From positions 277,478-341,477 of the forward strand of contig NZ_BMKU01000004.1 of NCBI RefSeq assembly GCF_014644495.1: DNA of 64,000 bases, read 5' to 3'. Position 1 is the stretch's first letter. Every line of letters starts with the position of its first letter. Of this stretch, positions 33,722-41,852 are shown one piece after another. The notes below the pieces were generated by a model, which was given only the letters and a program-made list of their open reading frames with translations, had not been told where the DNA came from and made no database searches. The translations under genes and the position numbers were made by a program. Origin of the DNA: Pseudarthrobacter polychromogenes. Lineage in GTDB: Bacteria > Actinomycetota > Actinomycetes > Actinomycetales > Micrococcaceae.

Positions 33722-34939
33722 CTACCGGGCGTCGTTGCCGCCCCGGTCTTCGTTCCCGCCAAGGGCGCGGTCGCGTACCTTGTCCCGGACCCGGTCCCGG
33801 TGCGGTTCCCGGGGCTCGTCGGAGTCGCGGTCCCCGTCCTGGTCCCGGCCCTCGTCCGGGGACTCATCCCCGCCGTTCTCGGCACTGTACTTCTCACGGA
33901 TTTCCCGCCCGTGCCGGATGTCCTCTTCCTCCTGCTTCTGCAGCTTTTCGCTCTTCTTCGTGTCCCTTGGCGGCAGCTGGATGGTTTCCTCTGCCTTGAT
34001 GCCCGCCTGGAGCTGCCGGCCGCGCTCCATCTCGGCGTCGAACTCTGCACCGAAAAGCAGCGACATGTTGAGGATCCAGAGCCACAGCAGCATCACGATC
34101 ACGCCGCCGAGGGCGCCGTAGGTCTTGTTGTAGTTGCCGAAGTTGCCGACGTAGAAGCCGAAACCCAGCGATGCAAGCAGGAAGATGAAGAGGGCGATGC
34201 CGGAACCCAGGCTCATCCACTTGAATTTGGGCTGCTTGACGTTGGGGGTGGCGTAGTAGAGGACGGCGATGATCACGATAATCAGTCCCACCATGACAGG
34301 CCATTTAGCGATGTCCCAGATAGCGAGGAAGACGCCGCTGAGGCCGATCAGGCCACCCACCGCTTCTGCTACCGGGCCGCTCAGGACCAGCATGCCGGCC
34401 AGGATGGCAACGATGACAACGGCCAGGAGCGTGACCACCAGCATGGTTCCGCGCAGCTTGACGAAGGGCCTGCCCTCATCCACCTCGTAGACCCGGTTCA
34501 TGGCACGGCCGAACGCCCCAACATATCCTGAGGCGGACCACAGGGCCGTGGCAAGGCCAAGGACAAGGGTCAGTCCTGCGGCCGGTGCGCTGGCCAATTC
34601 TTCGACAGTCCCGCTGACGGTGTTGACCGTCTCGGCGGGGGCAAAACCGCTCACGATCTGCAGCAGGGCGCTGGTGGTTTTCTGGGGGTCGCCGAATAGC
34701 CCGATCACTGAGATGAGTGCCAGGATGGCCGGGAACAGCGACAGGACCGCGAAGTAGGTCAGGGCTGCGGCCTGGTCAGGGCACTGGTCCTTGCTGAATT
34801 CCCGAAAGGTCTTCTTGGTGATGTATTTCCAGTTCGGCTTGACGAGGTCTTTCGGACTCTCCGGCTTCCGGGAATCATCGGGTGCCGGGGCCTGGCCTGC
34901 TTTGGCGGTGCTGCTCTCGGATGCGTCATGAGTGGCCAT
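33722..34939 (-). CDS. YihY/BrkB family membrane protein
   Basis: 405 residues. The YihY signature DQAAALTYFAVLSLFPAILALISVIG is near residue 55, followed by five further membrane segments up to about residue 300 and LLWLWILNMSLLFGAEFDAEM. The C-terminal 80 residues are a highly charged Arg/Asp repeat tail (RDQDGDRDSDEP, RDKVRDR). YihY was once mistaken for RNase BN; the function is unknown. GAGAGGA precedes the ATG. The tail is far more repetitive than the rest and probably disordered. Confidence 0.9.
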   Translation of the reverse strand: MATHDASESSTAKAGQAPAPDDSRKPESPKDLVKPNWKYITKKTFREFSKDQCPDQAAALTYFAVLSLFPAILALISVIGLFGDPQKTTSALLQIVSGFAPAETVNTVSGTVEELASAPAAGLTLVLGLATALWSASGYVGAFGRAMNRVYEVDEGRPFVKLRGTMLVVTLLAVVIVAILAGMLVLSGPVAEAVGGLIGLSGVFLAIWDIAKWPVMVGLIIVIIAVLYYATPNVKQPKFKWMSLGSGIALFIFLLASLGFGFYVGNFGNYNKTYGALGGVIVMLLWLWILNMSLLFGAEFDAEMERGRQLQAGIKAEETIQLPPRDTKKSEKLQKQEEEDIRHGREIREKYSAENGGDESPDEGRDQDGDRDSDEPREPHRDRVRDKVRDRALGGNEDRGGNDAR

Positions 34940-34970
34940 GGGGTGTCCTCTCGATAAGGGGCGAAAAACG

Positions 34971-35007
34971 GACAGGCCAGCTCCGCGGTTGGCGGGGCCG
35001 GCCTGTC
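34971..35007 (-). terminator. Terminator of the DUF3618 operon
   Basis: GACAGGCC (34971-34978) pairs with GGCCTGTC (35000-35007). On the minus strand the hairpin is followed by CGTTTTTCG. It lies about 50 bp past the DUF3618 stop and before yihY. Confidence 0.7.
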
Positions 35008-35054
35008 AGGTGGTGCTGGGTGCCTTGCGTGTGCCGCGGTGTACTGGATGCCGC

Positions 35055-35717
35055 TTAGGTGTTTTTGACGTTGCCTGCGGCGTCGGTGGTGCGGTCTTTG
35101 ACGTCGGTGGCGGCGTGTTGGCCTTCGGCTTTGACGTTTTGGGCGGCGTCGGTGGCGGTGGCCTTGACGTTTTCCATGGCTTCCTGGGCGGGTTCCTTGA
35201 GGTCCTGGACCATGTCCTTGGCGGCGTCGGTGACCTGGGTGGCCAGGGGCTGGGCGGCGGTTTTGAGCTGGTCCGCGGCCTCGCGTTCCTTTTGGCTGGC
35301 CGGGATCAGGGAGGAGATCAGCATGCCGGCGCCGAACGCGATCAGGCCTGCGGCCAGGGGGTTGCCCTGGGTTTTGGCTTTGACCTGGTCCGGTGCGTTG
35401 GAGATCGCGGTTCCGGCGTCGCCGAGTTTGGCTGCGGCGGTGTCTTTGGCCCCGTGCAGGGTGTCCCCGGTGGAGTGCAGTGCGTTGCCGGTGTGCCCGG
35501 CGCCGGTGTGCATGGTGTCCTGGACACGGGTGGTGGTGTGGTCTGCTGCGCCCATGATTTTCTCCTTGACCCCGCTCACGGCGTCTTTTACCTTGTCGGT
35601 TTGGCGGTTCACGATGTTGGACGGGGTGACTTTGTCGGCCACGGCGTCGACGTTGGTGCCCAGGCGTGCGCGGGTGGCTTCTATGTCTGAACGGATTGCG
35701 TCCGGGTTATCGCTCAT
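35055..35717 (-). CDS. DUF3618 domain protein
   Basis: 220 residues. The N-terminal DUF3618 motif (DAIRSDIEATRARLGTNVDA) is followed by long amphipathic, Ala/Thr/Lys-rich helices and one hydrophobic segment (NPLAAGLIAFGAGMLISSLI, about 120-140). The repeated TDAA-QNVKAE-type tail resembles LEA or apolipoprotein-like helices. Such proteins often sit with holin-like proteins in actinobacteria and are thought to act at the membrane under stress; no function is proven. The start ATGA overlaps the preceding stop. Confidence 0.85.
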   Translation of the reverse strand: MSDNPDAIRSDIEATRARLGTNVDAVADKVTPSNIVNRQTDKVKDAVSGVKEKIMGAADHTTTRVQDTMHTGAGHTGNALHSTGDTLHGAKDTAAAKLGDAGTAISNAPDQVKAKTQGNPLAAGLIAFGAGMLISSLIPASQKEREAADQLKTAAQPLATQVTDAAKDMVQDLKEPAQEAMENVKATATDAAQNVKAEGQHAATDVKDRTTDAAGNVKNT

Positions 35718-36145
35718 CGGTTTACCTCACCTGGTTTTAGGGTTGGGGGTATTTCGGACAGGGTTTCCCCGGTCTGGGGCAGGCCTTTGACCTGTTTGAG
35801 TTCCTTGCGGCCGATCGAGGCCAGGACCGCGGCGATGATGCCCCAGATCACGGCGACGATCAGGGCGGCCCAGCCCAGCGGCATCAGGGCGCCCAGGGCG
35901 AACATCAGGCCCAGGGACAGGAAGACCAGGACGAAGTGTCCTGCCACCCCTGCCCCGGCGAGCATGCCCGAGCCCTTGCCGGCCTTCGTGGCCGACTGCT
36001 TCAGTTCGGCCTTGGCCAGCTCGACTTCCTGGCGCATCAGCGTGGACAGGTCACGGGTCACATCCCCGAGCAGCTCACCCAGCGAGGCGTTATCCGCCTT
36101 CTGGTGCGCCGCACTCGGAGCAGGTTCTGGAATGGAACTACTCAT
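35714..36145 (-). CDS. Phage holin 3_6-type (actinobacterial) membrane protein
   Basis: 143 residues with LGELLGDVTRDLSTLMRQEVELAKAEL, the signature of the Phage_holin_3_6 family, followed by two hydrophobic segments (about 70-115). Despite the name, these are chromosomal actinobacterial proteins and no lysis genes are near. The ATG at 36145 shares one base with the previous stop (TGATG), and its own stop overlaps the DUF3618 start, so the three genes form one coupled operon. Confidence 0.88.
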   Translation of the reverse strand: MSSSIPEPAPSAAHQKADNASLGELLGDVTRDLSTLMRQEVELAKAELKQSATKAGKGSGMLAGAGVAGHFVLVFLSLGLMFALGALMPLGWAALIVAVIWGIIAAVLASIGRKELKQVKGLPQTGETLSEIPPTLKPGEVNR

Positions 36146-37110
36146 CACAGTCCGCCAGACTGGCCATCCCTGAAACGGTCCCGGGTAAGGGGATCGCCTG
36201 CCATGGGATCGTCGGCAAGGTCGCGGTCACCCAGCGGGTCCTCGGCAATCCGGTTGCCGGACCACGGTTCTTCGACCAGTTGCGGGCTGTCCAGGGGACT
36301 GGCGGGACGCGTGGGGTCGGAATAGCTGCTGCCTGGCGCGCCGCCGTCGTATCCTGCCGTTGTGGTGGCCGGGCTGGGAAGCTGCACCGGAGGGGGCGGT
36401 ACGGTGCCGCCCGCCGGCACATAGGATTCGGTGTCCCGGTCGCCGTATGGCGTACCGGAGTAGAGCCCGGTGGTGCCGGTGGTGCCGATGGAGGATGACG
36501 ACTCCGGTGCCCCGGCGGTGAGGCCGCGGGTGAGCCGGCCGGCCAGGACGCCTGCGCCCGCTGCAAGCAGCAGGAAAGTGCCGGGGTTGTTGCGGGCAAA
36601 CCGCTGGACTTCACCGAGAATGTCGCCCGGCTGCTTGTTTTCGAGCCAGGACGCCATTGAGGAGGTGCGCTCCGCAGCCTGCCGGACCAGGTCGCTGGCC
36701 ATGCCCTGCTGGTCCGGGGCGGTGGCCATGCTGTGCAGCTGGCTGGAGATATTGCGCATGCCTTCTGCGGCCTTCTGCTGCTGGGTGCCTGCCTGGCTTG
36801 TCAGGCCCGACTTCGCCTGGTGCAGAAGATCCTGCGCACTGGACTTCGCCTCGGACGCCACATTCGCGGCTTCTTCCTTGGCGGTCTGGGCAACGTTCTG
36901 GGCTGAGCCCTTCGCCGTGCGGGCGACGTCAGCCGCTTCTTCCTTGGCCGCATCCTTGCGGGAGGTCCCCGTGCCGTCGCCGGCCTGGCCTGCACCGTAC
37001 TGGGGAGTGGCGGCTGACGGGAAAGTGGCGGCGGACCGCTCACCCGGAATTCCTGTAGAGGCCGGTGGAGCCGTGGTAGCGGGATCCTCGGGCCATTGGT
37101 TCTCTGTCAT
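36145..37110 (-). CDS. Ala/Lys-rich helical hypothetical protein, first gene of the DUF3618 operon
   Basis: 321 residues. The N-terminal half has repeats of the type AKEEAADVA/AKEEAANVA forming an amphipathic, LEA-like helix (about 50-100); a hydrophobic segment FLLLAAGAGVLAGRLTRGL lies near 180-200, and the C-terminal third is Pro/Gly/Asp-rich and probably disordered. The ATG at 37110 (MTENQW) has AAAGAGAGAG upstream and fits better than the upstream ATG at 37149. A TAAGCATGATTA motif lies 67 bp before it. Confidence 0.75.
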   Translation of the reverse strand: MTENQWPEDPATTAPPASTGIPGERSAATFPSAATPQYGAGQAGDGTGTSRKDAAKEEAADVARTAKGSAQNVAQTAKEEAANVASEAKSSAQDLLHQAKSGLTSQAGTQQQKAAEGMRNISSQLHSMATAPDQQGMASDLVRQAAERTSSMASWLENKQPGDILGEVQRFARNNPGTFLLLAAGAGVLAGRLTRGLTAGAPESSSSIGTTGTTGLYSGTPYGDRDTESYVPAGGTVPPPPVQLPSPATTTAGYDGGAPGSSYSDPTRPASPLDSPQLVEEPWSGNRIAEDPLGDRDLADDPMAGDPLTRDRFRDGQSGGL

Positions 37111-37176
37111 CTTCGCTCTCTCTTTCCAAGAAGGCCGGTTGTTGATCAAGAACCAGCAGTACTGGCCGTAAAATAA

Positions 37177-37188
37177 TAAGCATGATTA
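37177..37188. promoter_or_regulatory. TAAGCATGCTTA-type motif, copy 4
   Basis: TAAGCATGATTA in an AT-rich island, 67 bp before the minus-strand operon start at 37110 and about 100 bp before the divergent gene at 37286. Confidence 0.5.
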
Positions 37189-37285
37189 CTAATAAAAGGT
37201 AAGTACCCTTGCTAAGCGAGTTCTAAACGGTTCCAACAGAGTCAGCCGGAAGGGCGCAGGCCGGTCCGGTCACGTCAAGTGGAAA

Positions 37286-37945
37286 GTGGTGGGTAGTGTG
37301 GAAACAGCTACATGGGTTTGGGTAGTCGTTGCCGTAGTTGTGGTGGTGCTGATAGTGCTGCTGTTGCTGGCCAGCGGAAGGCGCCGGAAGGCGGTCCAGC
37401 AAAAGCGTGACGACGAACACCGGGAGAAGGCTGCGGAAATCCGCCGCGAGGCCGAGGCGAAGGAACTTGACGCCCGGGAGCGTGAAGCGAAAGCGACGCG
37501 TGCCAAAGCGGATGCAGAGCAGGCCCAGGTGGACGCAGCCAGGCTGCGCCAGCAGGCTGACCAGCAGGCAATGGAGGCCAAGGCACTCCGCGACGATGTG
37601 AATGAACGGGCGCGGAAAGCGGATGAGCTCGACCCCGATGTTCACGGCGACCGCCGCGGTGATGTGAACCCGGACCGCCGGGACCGCAGCAACCGCGAGC
37701 GGGCCGGCCACGAGGGCGTGGGGGATGGCACCACTGACGCGGCCCGCGGCGCTGATGACCGGGGCGTCCGCGGGGCCGAGCCCCGGGATGGCGTCCGGGA
37801 CGACGTGGCCCACGACGGCGTCCGGAAGGACGTAGCCCATGACGGCGTCCGTGACGAAGGGGTGCAGAATGACCGCCCCGGCCAGGGTGCCAACCCGGCC
37901 CGCGGCAGCCGCCGTGACCGGGAGGAACCCCGCTCGGGCATCTAG
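37286..37945 (+). CDS. Single-pass membrane protein with coiled coil and repeat tail
   Basis: 219 residues: an N-terminal membrane anchor (about 9-30, all Val/Leu/Ile), a charged coiled coil (about 33-115, rich in KRDDEHREKAAEIRREAEAK-type heptads) and a tail with near-exact repeats of DVAHDGVR (encoded by 30-bp DNA repeats near 37800-37860). No family recognised. Several GTG codons can serve as start; 37286 is the longest, 37298 is an alternative. It converges on the epimerase gene with a four-base overlap. Confidence 0.7.
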   Translation: MVGSVETATWVWVVVAVVVVVLIVLLLLASGRRRKAVQQKRDDEHREKAAEIRREAEAKELDAREREAKATRAKADAEQAQVDAARLRQQADQQAMEAKALRDDVNERARKADELDPDVHGDRRGDVNPDRRDRSNRERAGHEGVGDGTTDAARGADDRGVRGAEPRDGVRDDVAHDGVRKDVAHDGVRDEGVQNDRPGQGANPARGSRRDREEPRSGI

Positions 37946-38997
37946 TCCACGGGCGGTACCGGTTTCCTTGGTTTGAGCACGGGGGAGGGAGCTACTCCTT
38001 CCCCCGTTCCCATGCCCTGGAGTACGGCCCGGACGGCATCCGTGGCCGGTATCGTCGGCTCCCAGCCCAGGATTCGGCGGGCCCGGTCGGTGTCCATGAT
38101 GGGAGCGCCGGCGGCCATCTCCACCCATCCGGAGTCCGTGGGTTGGAGCCGCAGCCGCCACGTCAGGCCGACGATCTTGTGAAGCAGTCCCATGGGAATG
38201 GGGAGGATCCTGCGGGCGCCCAGAATGCGGGCAAGTTCCTGGGGCGTCAGTACCGGCTCTGCCGCAATATTGAAGGCTCCGGAGGCGCGCTGGTCGATCA
38301 CACGCCAGTAGGCATCCGCCACGTCATCAGCGTGCACCGCCTGGAAGACCAGGTTGTCAGGGGCGGGCAGCAGCGGGATCCGAAGTTTCCCCGGCAGCAG
38401 ACGCGGCAGGAGCCGGCCGAGGAAATACCTGCCGATCTCACTTCCGGCATCGGACTGGAAAATCAGCCCTGGCCGGAGCCTTGCCACCGAGATGCCCGGC
38501 TCCGCTGCCATGAACGCGTCCAGGGCTGCTTCCTGCTCCGCCTTGTGCCGGCTGTAGTGCGAGCCAGCCATGCCGCGGACCGGCCACGATTCGTCGCGTC
38601 GCTGATCCTTGGATGCCTTGCTGTAGGCGCCGACGGAAGAAGCACACACCACCTGTTTCACCCCGGCCCTGGCCGCTGCCGCGAGCACATTCCTGGTGCC
38701 CGTCACATTGGTGCGGTACAGCTCTTCCAAATCCCGGTTGGGCTGGATCTGCCAGGCCAGGTGGACCACGGAATCCACACCTTCCAGGGCGGTATCAAGC
38801 TGGGTGCGGTCACCATCCAGGCCGATATCCAGGGTGTGCCATTCAACGCCGGAGTAGGGTTCGTGGCCAGTGTCGGGAAGGCGCCTGCTGATCCCCGTCA
38901 GTTTCAGGCTTCCCGGCTTTTCGGACAGCTGGGCCTGCAGCTTGCGGAGCAGTGCTGTTCCAGCATTTCCGCTGGCACCCGTGATGGCGATGTGCAT
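37942..38997 (-). CDS. NAD-dependent epimerase/dehydratase (extended SDR)
   Basis: 351 residues. The nucleotide-binding motif is ITGASGNAGTALL, followed by VVHLAWQ, and the active site is YSRHK. It belongs to extended SDRs acting on nucleotide sugars or related compounds, but lacks the specific marks of HldD or GalE, so the substrate is unknown. GGAGGAG precedes the ATG. The gene is divergent from the sigma factor gene, and one TAAGCAACCTTA motif lies between them. Confidence 0.85.
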   Translation of the reverse strand: MHIAITGASGNAGTALLRKLQAQLSEKPGSLKLTGISRRLPDTGHEPYSGVEWHTLDIGLDGDRTQLDTALEGVDSVVHLAWQIQPNRDLEELYRTNVTGTRNVLAAAARAGVKQVVCASSVGAYSKASKDQRRDESWPVRGMAGSHYSRHKAEQEAALDAFMAAEPGISVARLRPGLIFQSDAGSEIGRYFLGRLLPRLLPGKLRIPLLPAPDNLVFQAVHADDVADAYWRVIDQRASGAFNIAAEPVLTPQELARILGARRILPIPMGLLHKIVGLTWRLRLQPTDSGWVEMAAGAPIMDTDRARRILGWEPTIPATDAVRAVLQGMGTGEGVAPSPVLKPRKPVPPVD

Positions 38998-39069
38998 GGC
39001 AGGGACTCCTCCGCGTGGCCTCTCGGTACGGCTGACATACCGAGCCTATATCCGGGAACCATTGTTTTA

Positions 39070-39081
39070 TAAGCAACCTTA
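39070..39081. promoter_or_regulatory. TAAGCATGCTTA-type motif, copy 5
   Basis: TAAGCAACCTTA, 64 bp before the sigma factor ATG and 73 bp before the divergent epimerase start. It is identical to copy 2. Confidence 0.5.
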
Positions 39082-39144
39082 TGATTTCCTACTTCTAAGT
39101 CTTGCCGCAGGCTTTCGGACCCCTACCCGAGGGAACCAACGACA

Positions 39145-40005
39145 ATGCCCGAATACTTTCCCGCACTTGCCGTGGATACGATGCCCGTCCACCACCACCA
39201 GCCAGAACACTTGGAAACAAGCCCTCCCGGCACCAAGTCGGGACGGCTGCACCAGACCTTCGAAAACAATTTGGTCCTCCGCTACCTGGACCTGGCTGAA
39301 GCCCTGGCCGCCCGGTTTGAGGCCCGCGGCCGCGAACGCGCGGACCTCAACCAGGTGGCCTACCTGGGGCTCGTGAAGGCTGCCCGCGGCTTTGACCAGT
39401 CCAAGGGGGAAAGCTTTCCTGCCTATGCTGCCCCCACCATCACGGGGGAACTGAAGCGGTACCTGCGCGACCGCACGTGGGTGGTCCGCCCGCCCCGGCA
39501 CATCCAGGACCTACGCACCCGGATGTTCCGGGCGGAGCCGGAGCTCACCCAGTCGCTGGGAAGGAATCCCAGCGTGGCCGAGCTGGCGGGGGCCCTGGAC
39601 GAAGATCCCGCCGCCGTGCAGGAAGCAATCTCGGCCTCAAGCAGCATGCACCCGGACTCGCTGGACGCCGTCAACCCGCACTCCGATGCGCCGTCGATCG
39701 GCGAGGTCCTGGCATGCCCCGAGACGCCGCTGGAACGCCTGGAGGAACTCGCCTGCCTGCGTGACGCCATCCAGGACCTGGATCCCGCGGACCGGGAGCT
39801 CCTGTACCGCCGCTACTTCTGCGAGGAGACCCAGGTGCAGCTGGGAAAGCGGCTGGGCATGTCCCAGATGCAGGTCTCGCGCCGGCTTGCCCGGGTGCTG
39901 GTGGCTCTCCAGCGCAGGCTGGAGGGCGGGGCGCTCCCGGTATCAGGGGACGAAGCGCGCGGAAACACTTCGCACGGAAAGACTGCCCGAAAGCGGGCGA
40001 GCTAG
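39145..40005 (+). CDS. RNA polymerase sigma factor, SigB/SigF/SigG subfamily
   Basis: 286 residues with region 2 (LNQVAYLGLVKAARGFDQSKG, then AYAAPTITGELKRYLRDR), region 3 and the region 4 helix-turn-helix (TQVQLGKRLGMSQMQVSRRL). This is the SigB/F type that controls general stress and, in some actinobacteria, development. No anti-sigma or anti-anti-sigma gene lies next to it. The start at 39145 or the ATG at 39181 are both possible. It sits between the stress/envelope island and the heptose operon. Confidence 0.93.
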   Translation: MPEYFPALAVDTMPVHHHQPEHLETSPPGTKSGRLHQTFENNLVLRYLDLAEALAARFEARGRERADLNQVAYLGLVKAARGFDQSKGESFPAYAAPTITGELKRYLRDRTWVVRPPRHIQDLRTRMFRAEPELTQSLGRNPSVAELAGALDEDPAAVQEAISASSSMHPDSLDAVNPHSDAPSIGEVLACPETPLERLEELACLRDAIQDLDPADRELLYRRYFCEETQVQLGKRLGMSQMQVSRRLARVLVALQRRLEGGALPVSGDEARGNTSHGKTARKRAS

Positions 40006-40227
40006 CCGACAGGCTCCCTTGGGCTCACCAATCCGCAGCACCCCGAATCCGTAGCACAGGAATCCTGGGCCTCTGCATCCCGCACCCCACTGCGAAAACC
40101 TCAAGGTAAGCACAGGCCACCACGGCCCTATCTTCCCTGTTCAGCGCCCAGGGACGAATAACAAACGACAGTCCAGAAAACCATCCGGCCCTGTTTAGGG
40201 ACATCGGCAGAGGGGAACAGGGAGGGC

Positions 40228-40764
40228 ATGGTAAGCACCGAAACATCCAGGCTCAGGGCTGTGCTGTTCGACCGGGACGGAACCCTGGTGGTCGATGTGC
40301 CGTACAACGGGGATCCGGACCTTGTCCGGCCGATGCCCGGCGCCAAAGGGGTGCTTGACGCCCTGCGTTCCGCAGGCATAGCCACCGGGGTGGTCAGCAA
40401 CCAGTCCGGCATCGCCCGGGGCATGATCTCCGCCGACGACGTCGCCCGGGTGAATGCCAGGGTGGAGGAACTGCTTGGCCCCTTCGACGTATGGGAAGTG
40501 TGTCCCCACGCTGAGCAGGACGGCTGCCTGTGCCGCAAACCGGCGCCGGGCATGGTCCACAGCGCGTGCCGGAAGCTCGGCATACCGGAGTCCGGGGCTG
40601 CCCTGATCGGCGACATCGGCGCTGACGTCAGGGCTGCGGAAGCAGCCGGTGCCACGGGCGTCCTGGTCCCCACTCCCGTAACCCTTGCAGCGGAAGTGGC
40701 TGAAGCGCCGCTGGTGGCGCAGGACCTGGCCGGCGCCGTGCGCCTGCTGCAGGAGGGGCGGTGA
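40228..40764 (+). CDS. gmhB: D-glycero-beta-D-manno-heptose 1,7-bisphosphate 7-phosphatase (HAD-IIIA)
   Basis: 178 residues. HAD motif I is FDRDGTLVVDV, motif II is SNQSG, and the zinc-binding loop of GmhB is visible as CPHAEQDGCLCRKP; motif IV is LIGDIGADVRAA. GmhB removes the 7-phosphate from heptose bisphosphate before nucleotidyl activation. It is the first gene of the heptose operon and overlaps the next start by four bases (GTGA). GGGAGGG precedes the ATG. Histidinol-phosphatase activity is an alternative for the family, but the gene neighbours decide for heptose. Confidence 0.92.
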   Translation: MVSTETSRLRAVLFDRDGTLVVDVPYNGDPDLVRPMPGAKGVLDALRSAGIATGVVSNQSGIARGMISADDVARVNARVEELLGPFDVWEVCPHAEQDGCLCRKPAPGMVHSACRKLGIPESGAALIGDIGADVRAAEAAGATGVLVPTPVTLAAEVAEAPLVAQDLAGAVRLLQEGR

Positions 40765-41852
40765 CGGGCCGCGTCCTGGTGGCGCGCCTGGACAGCATGG
40801 GCGATGTCCTGCTGGCCGGTCCTGCCGTCAGGGCCGTGGCCAACGGCCGGAGTCCGGATGGCAGGAGGCCCAACCACGTTCTGATGCTCTGCGGCAGGCA
40901 GGGGGAAGCTGCCGCAGCCATGCTGCCGGGGGCCGCAGAGGTGTACAGCTGGGACAGCCCGTGGATCATGAACCCGGCACCGGCAATGACCGGCCCGCAC
41001 GCGGACAGGCTTATCGACTATGTGCGGAACTCCAGGATCACCGAAGCCGTCATCCTTACGTCCTTCCACCAGTCACCCCTTCCTCTGGCGCTGCTGCTGC
41101 GGCTGGCGGGTGTTGAGCGCATTACCGGGGCGTCCACCGATTACGCCGGGTCCCTCCTTGATGTCCGGCTGAAGCCGGGGGAGGACTTTCCCGAGGACCA
41201 GCCTGAGGCCGAACGCGCCCTGGGCATCGCGAAGGCGGCAGGGTTCAGGCTCCCGGCAGGTGACGACGGCAAGCTCCGCCTCGCCGCCGTGCCCGATGTC
41301 GCGGACCTTGTGGGGCACGGCCCGTACGTGGTGGTCCATCCCGGCGCGGCCGTCCCTGCAAGGGCCTGGCCGCCGCTGCACCACGCGGCCGCCGTCGAAC
41401 TCCTCCAGGGTGCGGGGCACCGCGTGGTGGTCACCGGAGGTCCCGGCGAAACGTCCCTGACAGCCACGGTGGCGGGTCCCTCGGCGCTGGACCTGGGCGG
41501 CAGGACGGACCTCACCTCGCTGGCCGGCGTCATGGCGGGAGCCGGGGCAGTCATCACCGGCAACACCGGTCCCGCACACCTGGCGGCCGCCGTCGGCACT
41601 CCCGTTGCCTGCCTTTTCTCCCCGGTGGTGCCGGCCATCCGCTGGGCACCTTACGGGGTTCCGCTGGAACTCCTGGGGGACCAGAACGCTGCCTGCCGGA
41701 TGACCCGCGCCCGCGTCTGCCCGGTTCCGGGACATCCCTGCCTGGACTCCGTCTCGCCCGAGGAAGTGGTGGCAGCAGTGGAACGGCTGATGGGCGGAGT
41801 GAGCTCTTTCAGTACCCACGTCAGTACCCGTAGAAAGGCCCGCAACAGATGA
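40761..41852 (+). CDS. Glycosyltransferase family 9 (ADP-heptosyltransferase-like)
   Basis: 363 residues with a GT-B fold. The N-terminal VLVARLDSMGDVLLAGPAV and the C-terminal HPGAAVPARAWPP and NTGPAHLAAAVGTPVACLFSP are hallmarks of GT9, the family of LPS heptosyltransferases. In an organism without LPS the acceptor must be another glycan, lipid or small molecule. It is coupled to gmhB and to the next glycosyltransferase by four-base overlaps. The C-terminus is Ser/Arg-rich. Confidence 0.92.
   Translation: MTGRVLVARLDSMGDVLLAGPAVRAVANGRSPDGRRPNHVLMLCGRQGEAAAAMLPGAAEVYSWDSPWIMNPAPAMTGPHADRLIDYVRNSRITEAVILTSFHQSPLPLALLLRLAGVERITGASTDYAGSLLDVRLKPGEDFPEDQPEAERALGIAKAAGFRLPAGDDGKLRLAAVPDVADLVGHGPYVVVHPGAAVPARAWPPLHHAAAVELLQGAGHRVVVTGGPGETSLTATVAGPSALDLGGRTDLTSLAGVMAGAGAVITGNTGPAHLAAAVGTPVACLFSPVVPAIRWAPYGVPLELLGDQNAACRMTRARVCPVPGHPCLDSVSPEEVVAAVERLMGGVSSFSTHVSTRRKARNR

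Noticed and set aside
33747..33960. Repetitive Arg/Asp coding DNA at the end of yihY as a possible repeat element
   Set aside because: It is in frame with the gene and explained by a charged, disordered tail.
35714..36145. Holin-type protein as sign of a prophage
   Set aside because: The family is common on actinobacterial chromosomes and no phage structural, integrase or lysis genes are near.
37942..38997. Epimerase as the missing HldD of the heptose pathway
   Set aside because: It lies in a separate unit, divergent from the sigma factor gene, and its YSRHK and other motifs do not mark it as HldD; this cannot be decided by eye.
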